A stretch of DNA of 64,000 nucleotides from Terriglobia bacterium (GCA_020072815.1 JAIQGE010000001.1:434001-498000), one strand, 5' to 3'. Shown: positions 37,322 to 46,036, counted from the first letter of the stretch. Program-made: numbers and translations. The notes: generated by a model from the sequence alone, not told the origin.

Positions 37322-37624
37322 ACCCTCTTCAACCCGTCAGACCCTAAAAAGTTGCGGGCAGAAGCCGTGTAAAGCCTTGGTAAGCAGTCTATTCCATCGG
37401 CCAATTTGAGTACATTGGTAACTTCTGTTTGGGGGTAAGTATCGTATTAAGACATGTATCGTGGCCGGCTGGGTGCGGTCCCGGACTTCCCATCGGCGCC
37501 CCGTTCTGTCGCAGCGCAACCAGCGCTGGGTGGAATGGTCCCGGACGCTGGATTCGGCGTTTGCGGCAGTTCTGCTAATATATTTGCTTACCCATTTTGC
37601 CGGCGATGACGCGTGAGGCAACGT

Positions 37625-37699
37625 GGGCGCTTAACTCAGCGGTAGAGTGCCATCTTCACACGGTGGAAGTCATAGGTTCGAATCCTATAGCGCCCACCA
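37625..37699 (+). tRNA. tRNA-Val (anticodon CAC)
   Basis: The acceptor stem GGGCGCT pairs with AGCGCCC and is followed by A and an encoded CCA. The anticodon stem CCATC/GGTGG holds the loop TTCACAC, giving anticodon CAC (codon GTG). The T arm is ATAGG-TTCGAAT-CCTAT. The 300 bases on either side hold no gene I can support. Confidence 0.92.
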
Positions 37700-37991
37700 T
37701 TCTTAACAACCCAGGAAGGTCTTTACGTTTCTTGTCCTCGGTTGCCGGGAATGCGTAAAGTTTTAGCGCCCGAGTCAGGGTGGTTCGTGGTACTATTGCC
37801 CTGTCTTCAACTTGCTGCCCGTTCCGGTGCGGCTGTTCGCGCTAAAGCGCTGATAAAAGAAGATTTCACGAAGAAACAGATTGTCCGGACCTTTGCCCCG
37901 CCAGATCCAGGTGAATACACACAGCTCACAGAGCGCTTGCTGAGCTATTGCGGGACCCGGCACAACACCAAAACTCTACAGGTTAATTTTC

Positions 37992-38699
37992 ATGAATGAA
38001 GGAACCAACCAGCCGCACAATCCGGGACACCGGAAGCAGCGGCGTCGCAAAAGAAGCTTTGGTCATCCGTCGCAGAACAACCAAGGCGGCCAGGGACGCC
38101 CGGGAGGCGGCGGAGGCGGCGACGGACAGAACCGACAGAACCGCGGTCGCAGCCGCGGACCGCGCCGTAGCCCGGCTTTCGTAGGTCCCATGGACCACAG
38201 CTACCGCGCCCAGAACGGCCAGGGGACGCAGGGTGACCGTTTCCGCAACGGCGCTGCTCCCATCGCCAACATGGAGCCGCTACGCCAGCGCGTAGATGCT
38301 CCCACCCGCATTTACGCTTTCGTGGACGATCTCTTCTTCCTGGCAAAAATCCAGGAGACCTCGCGCAAGCTCAACGTGAAAGTGGAGTTCGTGAAGACGG
38401 AGAAAGACATCCTGGACAAGATTGGCGACACGGAAGACAAGCCGTCATTGATCGTGGTGGACTTGAACAGCAACAGCATCAAGCCGCTGGCCATCATCAC
38501 CAAGATGCGCAGTAAATTCAAGAAGCCCACTTCGATTGTGGGATTTGTCTCCCACCTGCAGGGCGACCTGAAGATGAAAGCCCAGGAAGCCGGTTGCGAC
38601 GTGGTCATGCCGCGCTCCGCGTTTTCGCAAAACCTGCCCAACATTTTGCGCCGCCACGGCGCGGAAGACGAGCCGGACGAAAATTTCAATAAAGCTTAG
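37992..38699 (+). CDS. Receiver-like domain with RG-rich disordered N terminus
   Basis: A 235-residue protein. The first roughly 95 residues are low-complexity, rich in Arg, Gly, Asn and Gln (RKQRRRKRSF, GGQGRPGGGGGGDGQN, RNRGRSRGPRRS), of the kind that binds RNA. Residues about 105-225 follow a response-regulator fold: YAFVDDLFFLAK, phosphoacceptor-like Asp in SLIVVDLNSNS and Ser in IVGFVSHLQ. The conserved Lys is replaced (VVMPRSAFSQ), so phosphorylation-dependent switching is doubtful. It is a lone gene with no kinase nearby. Confidence 0.75.
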   Translation: MNEGTNQPHNPGHRKQRRRKRSFGHPSQNNQGGQGRPGGGGGGDGQNRQNRGRSRGPRRSPAFVGPMDHSYRAQNGQGTQGDRFRNGAAPIANMEPLRQRVDAPTRIYAFVDDLFFLAKIQETSRKLNVKVEFVKTEKDILDKIGDTEDKPSLIVVDLNSNSIKPLAIITKMRSKFKKPTSIVGFVSHLQGDLKMKAQEAGCDVVMPRSAFSQNLPNILRRHGAEDEPDENFNKA

Positions 38700-38860
38700 G
38701 AGCACTCAGCAATCGGCACTCAGCATTTCGCCCTGGGACGTCAGTGTGGTTGTGGCGAGTTGGTTTTTCTGAAATTCCGAGCGGAGCGAGGAATCCCTAT
38801 CGGCTTCGGACACTAACGATTGGGATCTGCGCCAGTGCTCTCAACTGCTCTGTGCGCACC

Positions 38861-38890
38861 CTTTGTGTTCCTTCGTGTCCTTTGTGGTTA
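38861..38890. repeat. Single arm of CCTTCGTGTCCTTTGTGGTT element
   Basis: CTTTGTGTTCCTTCGTGTCC followed by TTTGTGGTTA matches the right arm of the palindromic elements at 996, 4909, 29146 and 49661, but without a partner arm. AGCAATCGGCACTCAGCATT just upstream (38707) belongs to another repeat family also seen near 58826. Confidence 0.55.
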
Positions 38891-38927
38891 TAGGGCTCTC
38901 TCGCTGCGCTCGAGATGAAGAAAAAGC

Positions 38928-39269
38928 TTACCCCGGCGGCCAGCTCATGCTTCTTCCACCCAGCAAATGCAGATGCAGATGGAACACGGACTGGCCGGAG
39001 TCCGGGCCGACGTTGTACACCGTGCGGTAGCCGCGCTCCAGGTTGCGTTCGCGCGCAATCTTGGCGGCCACCAGATTCAGGTGTCCCAGGATCTCGGCGT
39101 CATGCTCGGTGGCTTCCTTGATGTCTACGAGGTGCCGCTTGGGGATGATCAGGACGTGGGTCGGCGCCTGGGGATTGATGTCCTCAAAGGCATAGGCCAG
39201 GTCGTCTTCATAGACTTTCTTCGAAGGAATCTTGCCGGCAATGATCTTGCAGAAAAGACAGTCGCTCAT
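38928..39269 (-). CDS. HIT-family nucleotide hydrolase/transferase
   Basis: A 113-residue histidine-triad protein. It begins MSDCLFCKIIAGKIPSKKVY (CxxC metal pair), continues FEDINPQAPTHVLIIPKRHL and carries the catalytic triad HLHLHLLGG. ATG 39269 is chosen because relatives begin MSDCIFC; codons upstream are not family-like. Such proteins hydrolyse adenosine phosphoramidates or related nucleotides. It ends SMSWPPG and stands alone, facing the receiver-like gene. Confidence 0.92.
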   Translation of the reverse strand: MSDCLFCKIIAGKIPSKKVYEDDLAYAFEDINPQAPTHVLIIPKRHLVDIKEATEHDAEILGHLNLVAAKIARERNLERGYRTVYNVGPDSGQSVFHLHLHLLGGRSMSWPPG

Positions 39270-39428
39270 GACGGGGGAAATGGTAGCAGAATCAGCCTTA
39301 TGATTTCTGCGTGGTGGACTTTTCCCAAGGCTCGACGAACTCAGAGCCCGCTCGTGGAAATCCATGCTATAGTCAGTCTGTGAACTTCCACCGATCATCC
39401 CGATCCCGCAGCATTCGCTAGCCATAGC

Positions 39429-39526
39429 GGAGGGTTGGGTGAGTCCGGTTAAACCAGCACATTGCTAACGTGCCACAGCCTCGTCGAATCGGGGCCACAC
39501 AGGTTCAAATCCTGTACCCTCCGCCA
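39429..39526 (+). tRNA. tRNA-Ser (anticodon GCT)
   Basis: The acceptor GGAGGGT/ACCCTCC is followed by discriminator G and encoded CCA. The anticodon loop TTGCTAA gives GCT (codons AGC/AGT). A long variable arm and T arm ACAGG-TTCAAAT-CCTGT are typical of serine tRNA. The last pair of the anticodon stem (A31-C39) is mismatched. A second serine tRNA follows 16 bases later. Confidence 0.88.
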
Positions 39527-39542
39527 TTTCTCTCACTTTCCC

Positions 39543-39638
39543 GGAGGGTTGGCAGAGTCCGGTAATGCACCAGTCCCGAAAACTGGCAAATGTCGGTGAA
39601 CCCGGCATACGGGGGTTCAAATCCCTCACCCTCCTCCA
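39543..39638 (+). tRNA. tRNA-Ser (anticodon CGA)
   Basis: The acceptor GGAGGGT/ACCCTCC is identical to that of the upstream tRNA-Ser. The anticodon stem CCAGT/ACTGG holds loop CCCGAAA, anticodon CGA (codon TCG). The long variable arm folds as ATGTCGG/CCCGGCAT. The base before the encoded CCA is T, not the G usual for serine tRNAs. Confidence 0.85.
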
Positions 39639-39674
39639 ATTCTTGTTGCGAGCAGCTTGTAAGATGAAACTCGA

Positions 39675-40235
39675 ATGAAGCTCGACGAGCTCATGCCGGT
39701 GTACGACGTGAAAGCCGCGTACTCCATCCACATTGCCGCATCGCGGCAGCGCGTCTGGAATGAAATAATGAGCGCCGATTTCTCCCAGATGCCGGTCTCT
39801 CGCCGCCTGATGGCTCTGCGCACGTTCGGACGTCGCAAGCCGCCGGCAGGTGAACCGAGAACACTGGCCACCCTGGGGGCCCGCGGCGCTGGCGGGTTTT
39901 ACAAGCTTGCTCGCGTGCCGGAGGAAGAAATCGTTCTGGCGATCATCGGGCGCTTCTGGCGTCCGGACGCGCCGGTGCTGCACGACTGGAAGCCGGAAGA
40001 GTTTTCCACTCTGTCACCGCCCGGCATGGCCAAGGCCGGCTGGAATTTTTATCTCACGGAAGTTGACGGCGGTACGGTGCTCAGCACGGAAACGCGTGTG
40101 CAATGCTGCGGACGCGCGGCGCGGATCAAATTCCGTCTGTATTGGACGCTCATCGGCTTCTTCTCCGGCTGGATTCGCAAAGAGATGCTGCAGATGGTGA
40201 AGAGCAATAGTGAGAGTCCTGTCAAACAAGCGTAA
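39675..40235 (+). CDS. SRPBCC/START-like hypothetical protein
   Basis: A 186-residue cytosolic protein. Its layout (YSIHIAASRQRVWNEIMSAD at the N terminus, GGFYKLARVPEEEIVLAIIG, GWNFYLTEVDGGTVLSTETR, and a C-terminal helix with YWTLIGFFSGWIRKEML) matches ligand-binding SRPBCC folds of the polyketide-cyclase/DUF2867 type. The ligand is unknown. It begins 37 bases after tRNA-Ser and 40 bases before a DinB gene on the same strand, with which it may be co-transcribed. Confidence 0.7.
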   Translation: MKLDELMPVYDVKAAYSIHIAASRQRVWNEIMSADFSQMPVSRRLMALRTFGRRKPPAGEPRTLATLGARGAGGFYKLARVPEEEIVLAIIGRFWRPDAPVLHDWKPEEFSTLSPPGMAKAGWNFYLTEVDGGTVLSTETRVQCCGRAARIKFRLYWTLIGFFSGWIRKEMLQMVKSNSESPVKQA

Positions 40236-40274
40236 ACGAATCTCAGCTTTGGTATATTTTCACCAGGAGTATTC

Positions 40275-40766
40275 ATGCGAGGACTCAGTTTTGGTGAACT
40301 GCTGGACTACTGCGCGGAAGAAACACAGCACTGGGGCGAGTTCTTCAAAAAGAACCCAGATGCACTCAACTTGCCATGCGACATCGCCGGGACAAAGAAC
40401 GTCCGCGAAGTGGTGGTGCATATCGTCGCCGTGCAAGTGCGCTATGCCGAGCGCCTATTGAACCAGCCGGTCAGCGAGTATGACGTGTTCATGCCCATGT
40501 CCGCCAATGAACTCTTCGCCGCCGCCCACAAGAGCGCGGAAGACCTGCGCAGCTTTGCCGTGGCCGCCAACGACCCGGATTGGGACGGCATCATGAGCTT
40601 CCCCACGCGCACCGGCGGGACACTCACCGCCAGCCGCCGCAAAATCTTCATCCACGCGCTGCTGCACGGCCTGCGGCACTGGGCGCAGCTGGCCACGTTC
40701 CTGCGCCAGCAAGGCTACAAGCAGGACTGGCAGCACGATTTCATTTTTTCCAGCGTGATTAAGTAG
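40275..40766 (+). CDS. DinB-family protein
   Basis: A 163-residue four-helix-bundle protein. The family pattern shows as SFGELLDYCAEETQHWGEFF, the metal-binding His in VREVVVHIVAVQVRYAERLL, and the second site IHALLHGLRHWAQLATFLRQ. In related proteins three His residues bind a divalent metal and take part in thiol-dependent or transferase chemistry. AGGAG precedes the start by 5 bases. Substrates are unknown. Confidence 0.87.
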   Translation: MRGLSFGELLDYCAEETQHWGEFFKKNPDALNLPCDIAGTKNVREVVVHIVAVQVRYAERLLNQPVSEYDVFMPMSANELFAAAHKSAEDLRSFAVAANDPDWDGIMSFPTRTGGTLTASRRKIFIHALLHGLRHWAQLATFLRQQGYKQDWQHDFIFSSVIK

Positions 40767-40841
40767 AGTTTCACCTGCGGAGTTGTGGATCGGCTTGTGA
40801 ACAGGGCCTTACGGCTGACGGCTGAATGCTGACTGCCTCTT

Positions 40842-41681
40842 TCAGTCCATCCTGACCAAAAATACCCCAGCGTCGGTGTGGGTTTCGCGCATGAGTTCCT
40901 GGGCGCGCTTCTTGCTGTCATCGGCCACCAGGACGCGCAGCCAATCGCCGCCCACCGGGCTGGCAAATTGCAGGACTTTCGCCGTGCGATAGCGTCGCGC
41001 CAGCTTTTCTTTCAGCTTGCTGGCCTGGTCATGGTCCTGGAACGCGCCAATCTGCACGCACCATCGGCCGCCTTCGTAAATGGACGAGGGCGACTCCACC
41101 ACCTCAATCCGGACGAGTGCTGTGCCGTGCTGGTACACGCTAAGCTTGCGGGCGGCGGCGCGGGAGAGATCCAGCACGCGGTCGCCGACGAACGGCCCGC
41201 GGTCAGTAATGCGGACTACCACCGATTCCTGGGTCTTCACATTGGTAACCCGCGCGATGGAATTCAGCGGAATGGTGCGGTGCGCGGCCGTCATGCGCTC
41301 GGTGTCAAAGACTTCGCCGTTGGCTCCATGCCGTTTCTGAAAGCCCGGCCCGTACCAGCTGGCCCATCCGGTTTCCGCGTAGAGAACCTTGGCGCCTTTG
41401 GGGACCGTGAGTTCCGCTTCAGGCTTGGGCGAAGGCGTCGGCCGGGCAGCCGGGATGCTGGACGAAGATAAAGGTGCAGACGAAGTTGAAGACCCCGGCG
41501 GCACAGAGGGCGACGGCTTAGTTTTGGTCAGCCCAGGCGCAGGCGTAGGCGCCGACCGTGGCGCAGGCGTGCTGGCCGAAGCCGGTGGTGGAGGCACATT
41601 CCTGGCTTCGGTTTTGTGGTGTCCGCAGCCCGCCAGCAACAAGGCCAGACCGGCCAGACCCGCTGCTTGCCATCCCGCTAC
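40842..41681 (-). CDS. rlpA: RlpA-type septal lytic transglycosylase lipoprotein (start codon unresolved)
   Basis: About 279 residues. A lipoprotein signal (AAGLAGLALLLAGCG) leads to a Pro/Ser/Ala-rich linker. A double-psi beta-barrel follows (GWASWYGPGFQKRHGANGEV, TAAHRTIPLNSIARVTN, VVRITDRGPFVGDRVLDLSR), then a C-terminal SPOR domain (GRWCVQIGAFQDHDQASKLK), which targets denuded septal glycan. In this frame no ATG, GTG or TTG lies close before the lipobox; the position given (GTA at the overlap with the upstream stop) is only a boundary. Starting at 41948 would read through the upstream gene in the wrong frame. Confidence 0.85.
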   Translation of the reverse strand, partial: VAGWQAAGLAGLALLLAGCGHHKTEARNVPPPPASASTPAPRSAPTPAPGLTKTKPSPSVPPGSSTSSAPLSSSSIPAARPTPSPKPEAELTVPKGAKVLYAETGWASWYGPGFQKRHGANGEVFDTERMTAAHRTIPLNSIARVTNVKTQESVVVRITDRGPFVGDRVLDLSRAAARKLSVYQHGTALVRIEVVESPSSIYEGGRWCVQIGAFQDHDQASKLKEKLARRYRTAKVLQFASPVGGDWLRVLVADDSKKRAQELMRETHTDAGVFLVRMD

Positions 41682-41914
41682 TTGGTGGGGTGCTGGTCCA
41701 TGTATTCGGCCAGCTTGGAGAGTTGCTCGGCGGCCGTACGCAGCGCCTTGCTCGATTTGTTGCGTATGGCCGGGACCACCTCGGCGTTCAGGTACGCGAT
41801 CACCCGCTCGCTCTCCTGGTCCAGGTTCTTCACCGCTTCGCCGACGGACTTGCCCACCTTGCGCCCCAGCTCCTCCAGCGGAGTTGGCTGATTCGGATCG
41901 TTTTGTGTGCTCAT
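41678..41914 (-). CDS. Small helical protein upstream of rlpA
   Basis: A 78-residue, soluble, almost entirely helical protein. It has a Pro-rich start (TQNDPNQPTPLEELGRKVGK) and amphipathic helices (VGEAVKNLDQESERVIAYLN and SSKALRTAAEQLSKLAEYM). No family name can be given. The stop overlaps the rlpA boundary, and codon use looks like a real gene, which argues against the long alternative frame running through it. The start is preceded by AAAGAGC. Confidence 0.7.
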   Translation of the reverse strand: MSTQNDPNQPTPLEELGRKVGKSVGEAVKNLDQESERVIAYLNAEVVPAIRNKSSKALRTAAEQLSKLAEYMDQHPTK

Positions 41915-42264
41915 AGCTCTTTTCTTTCACCATCACAGTCAATGTCAATTCCTATGAATTATGGATTGCTCGCACCCCGCCGGTCAATTTCTAAAGGCGT
42001 TGGCAGCCAAGGCACCGCCTTCGGAGGTCGCCCGTCTTCCGGATGGCTGCTGCTTCGGGTTGATGATCGCTGCGGACTCACAGCGTCTGCACGATAGTTT
42101 ATGAAGACTTGAGTCCTTGCTAGTCCCGGTAGTTTCGGAAAAGAAATGCTGGCAATAGGCCATGCGTACCGGCCTTGTCAGCGTGGCCGAGCAAGCTGTT
42201 GCCCTTGCAGGTACAAATGGGGAGGGCGGGGAGGTGCTTGCTCTTGGGCTAAACCATGCGGCTT
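41915..42264. other. 350-base gap, nothing recognised
   Basis: The segment lies between the small helical gene and the PilZ gene. No reading frame with a ribosome binding site, no terminator-like hairpin with a T run, and no member of the window's repeat families was found. Confidence 0.45.
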
Positions 42265-42597
42265 CTAGGAACAGTATCTGACGCCGAAAAGAAGCTTGGT
42301 TTCCGGCCAGTTACTCAGCACCCGGCGAACTACCTTGGCGACTCGAGTACTGGAGCGCAAAGCCGGTGCACCGGAGGTTTGAAAAGTGATTTCCAGGCGA
42401 GAATCTACTTCCAACAAATTGTTGGAAGAAAATAAGATCCCGGACTCACTGACGTTAATGGTTTCGCCGCTTGACCAGTCCTGCTGGCCGTTCAGGCGAT
42501 AGCGCAAAGGGATTTTGAGTTCGTGGCGCGTGGCGCGGTCTTTCTCGGCCTCACGGCGTTGCGGCACATCGGCCACGCCAGGGTCTGGGCGTTCCAT
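42265..42597 (-). CDS. PilZ-domain protein
   Basis: A 110-residue, single-domain protein. The PilZ marks are the Arg-rich N-terminal loop (RREAEKDRATRHELKIPLRY) and the N-x-S-x-x-G turn in GETINVSESGILFSSNN, which together contact c-di-GMP. Strands LEITFQTSGAP and ETKLLFGVRY follow. Stand-alone PilZ proteins convey c-di-GMP levels to motility or exopolysaccharide machinery; no partner is adjacent. Binding is inferred from the motif and has not been shown. Confidence 0.85.
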   Translation of the reverse strand: MERPDPGVADVPQRREAEKDRATRHELKIPLRYRLNGQQDWSSGETINVSESGILFSSNNLLEVDSRLEITFQTSGAPALRSSTRVAKVVRRVLSNWPETKLLFGVRYCS

Positions 42598-43101
42598 AAG
42601 GTCTCCGTCGAGCTTCTTTCTGTCTCGGACCCGCCCCGGAAGTTGGGGACGACTTTGTGCGGAATCCTAGCCGGAATGGAGTGATTTTCCTTCGAGACCT
42701 GATTTCTGTCAAGGACAGAGTGATCAAGGTTAGTGCTTTTAATTTAGTTCTATTGAGAGGTTTCGACGCAAGTTATATCTGTGCTTATAGATAGCGCAAT
42801 CTGGCTACCGAATATTAGAAATTTATCATGTGGATTTTCCCTTGTTCTTAGCGCCCATGTCCGGCTTCGGGCAAGCCACCAGCCGTTTGCTCCAGACCAG
42901 GCGCCTGTAGTTCTCCCCGATCACCAACAAGTCAACTCTATCTACGAAAGTAAACTCTGGTCCTGCAAAATCAGGCCTTTGCCTCTGACGCTTGGCGCTT
43001 TACCTGCGATTTACCTCCAGTTGCGCGCCGGTGCATTGCCGGAGCAGCGATTCTGCCTGCATGCTGGCCCTGCGCAACACGAATTTTCGGAGGAACCAAC
43101 A
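42598..43101. other. 504-base gap, A+T-rich, nothing recognised
   Basis: The segment between the divergent PilZ and CDP-alcohol phosphotransferase genes is notably A+T-rich from 42680 to 42850. It probably holds promoters for both sides, but no clear -35/-10 pair or operator could be named. A long open frame continuing upstream from 43102 is not protein-like. Confidence 0.4.
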
Positions 43102-43860
43102 ATGCCCAACAATCAAACTCTTCGCTTCCGGGAAGCCAAACGCACGCAGCAAAGCTTTCTCGCCGGACTGGAGAAGAAAGCGTTACTGTGGCTGGCAGCA
43201 CGCACGCCGGCCTGGATGAACTCTGACCATCTAACCGTCCTCGGGCTGGCCGCAATGGCCATGGCCGGCGCTGGCTACTGGTGGTCGCGCTGGAACCGCG
43301 CAGGGCTGATCGTGGTGATGGCCGGCCTGGCGGCGAACTGGCTGGGCGACAGCCTGGACGGCACGCTGGCCCGCTTCCGCAACTGCCCGCGCCCGCGCTA
43401 CGGCTTCTACGTGGACCACATCGTGGACGCCTTCAGCGCGCTCTTCCTTCTCGGCGGCTTGGCGCTTTCCGGATACATGTCGCCATGGGTTGCCCTGGGA
43501 CTGCTTATCGCCTACCTCATGCTGTCCATTGAGGTCTATCTGGCCAGCTATACGCTGAGCGACTTCAAGATTTCCTATTTCAAAATGGGCCCCACCGAAC
43601 TGCGTCTGCTGCTGTGCGTCGGCAACCTTGCGTTGTTCTGGAAAACCATGACGCATGTTGCGGGACGAGCGTACCGCTTGTTCGACATTGGCGGGACTCT
43701 GGGTATCACTGGGATGTTGCTCATCCTGCTGATCTCGGTGGCGCAGAACACGGCGAAGCTGTATCGCCGCGAGCCGCTGCCACAACGCAGTCAAGCCCCG
43801 GCCAAGGAAAGCGCGCCAACGTCGGTGCCGGCGACAGCCGGTTTGCCGCGCTTGTCCTGA
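43102..43860 (+). CDS. CDP-alcohol phosphatidyltransferase family membrane enzyme
   Basis: A 252-residue integral membrane protein. The catalytic motif D-x2-DG-x2-AR-x9-G-x3-D-x3-D is intact: DSLDGTLARFRN, then YGFYVDHIVD. Five or six transmembrane helices surround it (AGLIVVMAGLAANWLG, FSALFLLGGLALSGYM, VALGLLIAYLMLSIEVYLAS). The family joins a CDP-activated lipid head to an alcohol; here the alcohol is unknown. ATG 43102 follows GGAGGA by 7 bases. It stands apart from the pssA operon at 52452. Confidence 0.85.
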   Translation: MPNNQTLRFREAKRTQQSFLAGLEKKALLWLAARTPAWMNSDHLTVLGLAAMAMAGAGYWWSRWNRAGLIVVMAGLAANWLGDSLDGTLARFRNCPRPRYGFYVDHIVDAFSALFLLGGLALSGYMSPWVALGLLIAYLMLSIEVYLASYTLSDFKISYFKMGPTELRLLLCVGNLALFWKTMTHVAGRAYRLFDIGGTLGITGMLLILLISVAQNTAKLYRREPLPQRSQAPAKESAPTSVPATAGLPRLS

Positions 43861-43930
43861 TGGAAATTGCAACGGGCCCCCGGCGGTTACCGGGAGCCCT
43901 TTGTTTTCATCACACCCTGCGGGGCAGGGT

Positions 43931-46036
43931 TTATTGCACGTTGGCGCTGACGGAAGCGTTGCCGGTCAGAGTAAAGGTGCAACTGGTGGTTTTGTTGCCG
44001 CCGCTCGAACAAGCTCCCGACCAGATGGCGCTACGGCCGTTGGATACCGTGAGCTTCACAGCATTCCCTGTGGTCAGCGACGCAGACGCCGAACTTCCGA
44101 CGGCCGCGTTGATCCCCAGCGGGCTGGAGGTCACGCGCTCTCCGCTGCGGCCGCTGGCCGTTACGGTGAGCGTGGCGGTTTGCGCGGCAGGCGCCGAAGG
44201 ATTCAGCGTCAGGACCGCGGACCGGGTCGCGCCGCCGCCGGAGACCGAGATGGTCACCAGCGTCTGTGCGGTCACCGGCTGGGTGATCACGTTGAACCCA
44301 CCCGCCGTGGTTCCGGCCGGAATCAGCACAGCGCCAGGCACGGTGACCGCCGGGTTGGAGCTGCTGACCTGGAATATCTGGTCAACCGCCGCAGGGGCCG
44401 CAATCTTCACGGTGGCGAACGAGCCGGTCGTCCCGGTCACCGAAGCCAGGCTGAGCGCGATGGAAGCGGGCTGGCCTTGCGGCGTCAGAGTCAGCGGCGC
44501 CTGGACGCTTGCGCCGTTCCAGGTTGCGGTAATCGTCGCGGCCGTGTTGGCGGTCACGCTGGCGGTGGGCATAGCGAAGGACACTGACGCGTCACCTGCG
44601 GCAATCGTCGCCACGGCGGGAGCCAGCACAGCGGACGAGCTGCTGCTGAGGTTCACCGCAGCTCCGCCCGCCGGCGCCACTCCATTCAGCATTACGATGG
44701 CTCCGGCCTGGGCTCCACCGTTGATCGAAGCTGGCGTGAGGATGATCGCCTGCAAGGACGGAGGCAGCACGGTGATTTGTCCGGTCGCGCTCGAGCCATT
44801 CACAGTCGCGGTGATGGTGACGGGCGTGGAGGAAACCACTTGTCCGGCCTGCATCTGGAACTGCGTCCACGCGGTGTTGCCGGGCATCATCACGGAAGCC
44901 GGGACCGGCACGGCAGCAGGATTCGAGCTGCTCAAGCTGATGGTTGCGCCACCCGCCGGAACCGCTGACGTAAGCTGCAACTGCACCCAGGTTGAATTTC
45001 CGCTGTACAGCGGGTTGCTGGTGAACGCCAGGGACACCGGCGCCGCGGGCGCCGAGCTGACCGTGAACGTTCCGCCGGCGGACCATTTCGTGACCGCCGC
45101 AGTGGTCGGCGAAGCATCGCCCTGGGCGGAACGGACGCGCCAGAATTTCTGGCCCGGCGTGAGCGAAATCTCCGTGCGGGACGCGTTGTTGAGCTGCGGC
45201 GAGTCAATTTCAATGGTGGAGAAGCCGGAATCTTTGGCAATCTGCAGCTCGTAGCCGCTGGGCTGCGGGTTGGGAACGTCGGTCCAGGTAAAGGTGATGG
45301 GCAAAGTCAGGGTGCCGGCCCCGTTGGGCGCAATCAGCGACGGAGGTGCGGGCAGCGGATTGTTATAAGACACCGAATAAGTAATGGCATTGGAAGGAGC
45401 GCTGGCCGCGCCGTTGGCGTCTACCGCGAACACCCGCGCTGAATAATTTCCTTCATTGCCGCTGGCAAACGTAAAGGTGGGATTGGGAATATTGTCGAAC
45501 TGGATCCGGGTGATGGCCGGGAAGCTGGGATCGGTGGCGGCTTGAAGCAGGTAGCTGGCCGCGCCGGGAACCGGCGTCCAATTGAACGTAATCGCTTCCA
45601 GCGGATGGAACGTGGAGTATCCCTTGGTGGGCTGCATCGTGGGCGGAGCCAGCGCGCCCGCGCCCGCTCCAGTGACGGTGAAACTCCGTGCCGCCGACCA
45701 TGGTCCCTGCACGAACGCGCCGCTTACCGCCTGCACGCGCCAGAAATATGTCCCGTTCGCGATACCGCTGACGGTGTCCTGTGTCACGCCGGGGTTGGTT
45801 GAGTTCTGCGCGGCGATGACGGAAAAAGTTGACGATGAGCTGACTTGCCAGTTGTAACCGAGGATCCCGCTGGGATCAGTCACCGCCGACCAGGAAATAG
45901 TGAGCGGGGCAGAGAGGCTTGCGCCGGAAGCAGGCGCCAGCGGCGACGGTACCGCCACAGCAGCGGCGGCAAAGTGGGCGGTGGTAAGAAGCAATAAAAA
46001 GATGAATAGCAGTCTTGCAGCTTTGGGGATGTTCAT
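43931..46036 (-). CDS. Large secreted protein of fibronectin/Ig-like repeats
   Basis: A 701-residue exported protein. ATG 46036 opens a signal peptide (RLLFIFLLLLTTAHFAAAAV). The N-terminal half has about three fibronectin-III-like units recognisable by PLTISWSAVTDPSGILGYNW, AITFNWTPVPGAASYLLQAA and PITFTWTDVPNPQPSGYELQ. The C-terminal half has repeated units of about 95-100 residues with GGATISLSSSNPAAVPVPAS, GAAVNLSSSSSAVLAPAVAT and ATVTITATVNGSSATGQITV-type strands. No enzyme domain or cell-wall anchor is seen. It is likely an extracellular adhesin or matrix protein. Confidence 0.82.
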   Translation of the reverse strand: MNIPKAARLLFIFLLLLTTAHFAAAAVAVPSPLAPASGASLSAPLTISWSAVTDPSGILGYNWQVSSSSTFSVIAAQNSTNPGVTQDTVSGIANGTYFWRVQAVSGAFVQGPWSAARSFTVTGAGAGALAPPTMQPTKGYSTFHPLEAITFNWTPVPGAASYLLQAATDPSFPAITRIQFDNIPNPTFTFASGNEGNYSARVFAVDANGAASAPSNAITYSVSYNNPLPAPPSLIAPNGAGTLTLPITFTWTDVPNPQPSGYELQIAKDSGFSTIEIDSPQLNNASRTEISLTPGQKFWRVRSAQGDASPTTAAVTKWSAGGTFTVSSAPAAPVSLAFTSNPLYSGNSTWVQLQLTSAVPAGGATISLSSSNPAAVPVPASVMMPGNTAWTQFQMQAGQVVSSTPVTITATVNGSSATGQITVLPPSLQAIILTPASINGGAQAGAIVMLNGVAPAGGAAVNLSSSSSAVLAPAVATIAAGDASVSFAMPTASVTANTAATITATWNGASVQAPLTLTPQGQPASIALSLASVTGTTGSFATVKIAAPAAVDQIFQVSSSNPAVTVPGAVLIPAGTTAGGFNVITQPVTAQTLVTISVSGGGATRSAVLTLNPSAPAAQTATLTVTASGRSGERVTSSPLGINAAVGSSASASLTTGNAVKLTVSNGRSAIWSGACSSGGNKTTSCTFTLTGNASVSANVQ

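Noticed and set aside
39429-39526. Possible tRNA-Sec to accompany the candidate selenoprotein
   Set aside because: The long variable arm is right for Sec or Ser, but the anticodon is GCT, not TCA, and the acceptor stem is 7 bp, so it is tRNA-Ser.
41682-41948. N-terminal extension of RlpA starting at 41948
   Set aside because: It would read the 78-residue upstream gene in another frame. The resulting Arg/Gly-rich stretch does not resemble a signal peptide and would bury the lipobox.
43614-45254. 546-codon open frame antisense to the Ig-like secreted protein
   Set aside because: The sense frame has a signal peptide and repeated beta domains. The antisense frame merely mirrors its Ala/Val/Thr-rich repeats.
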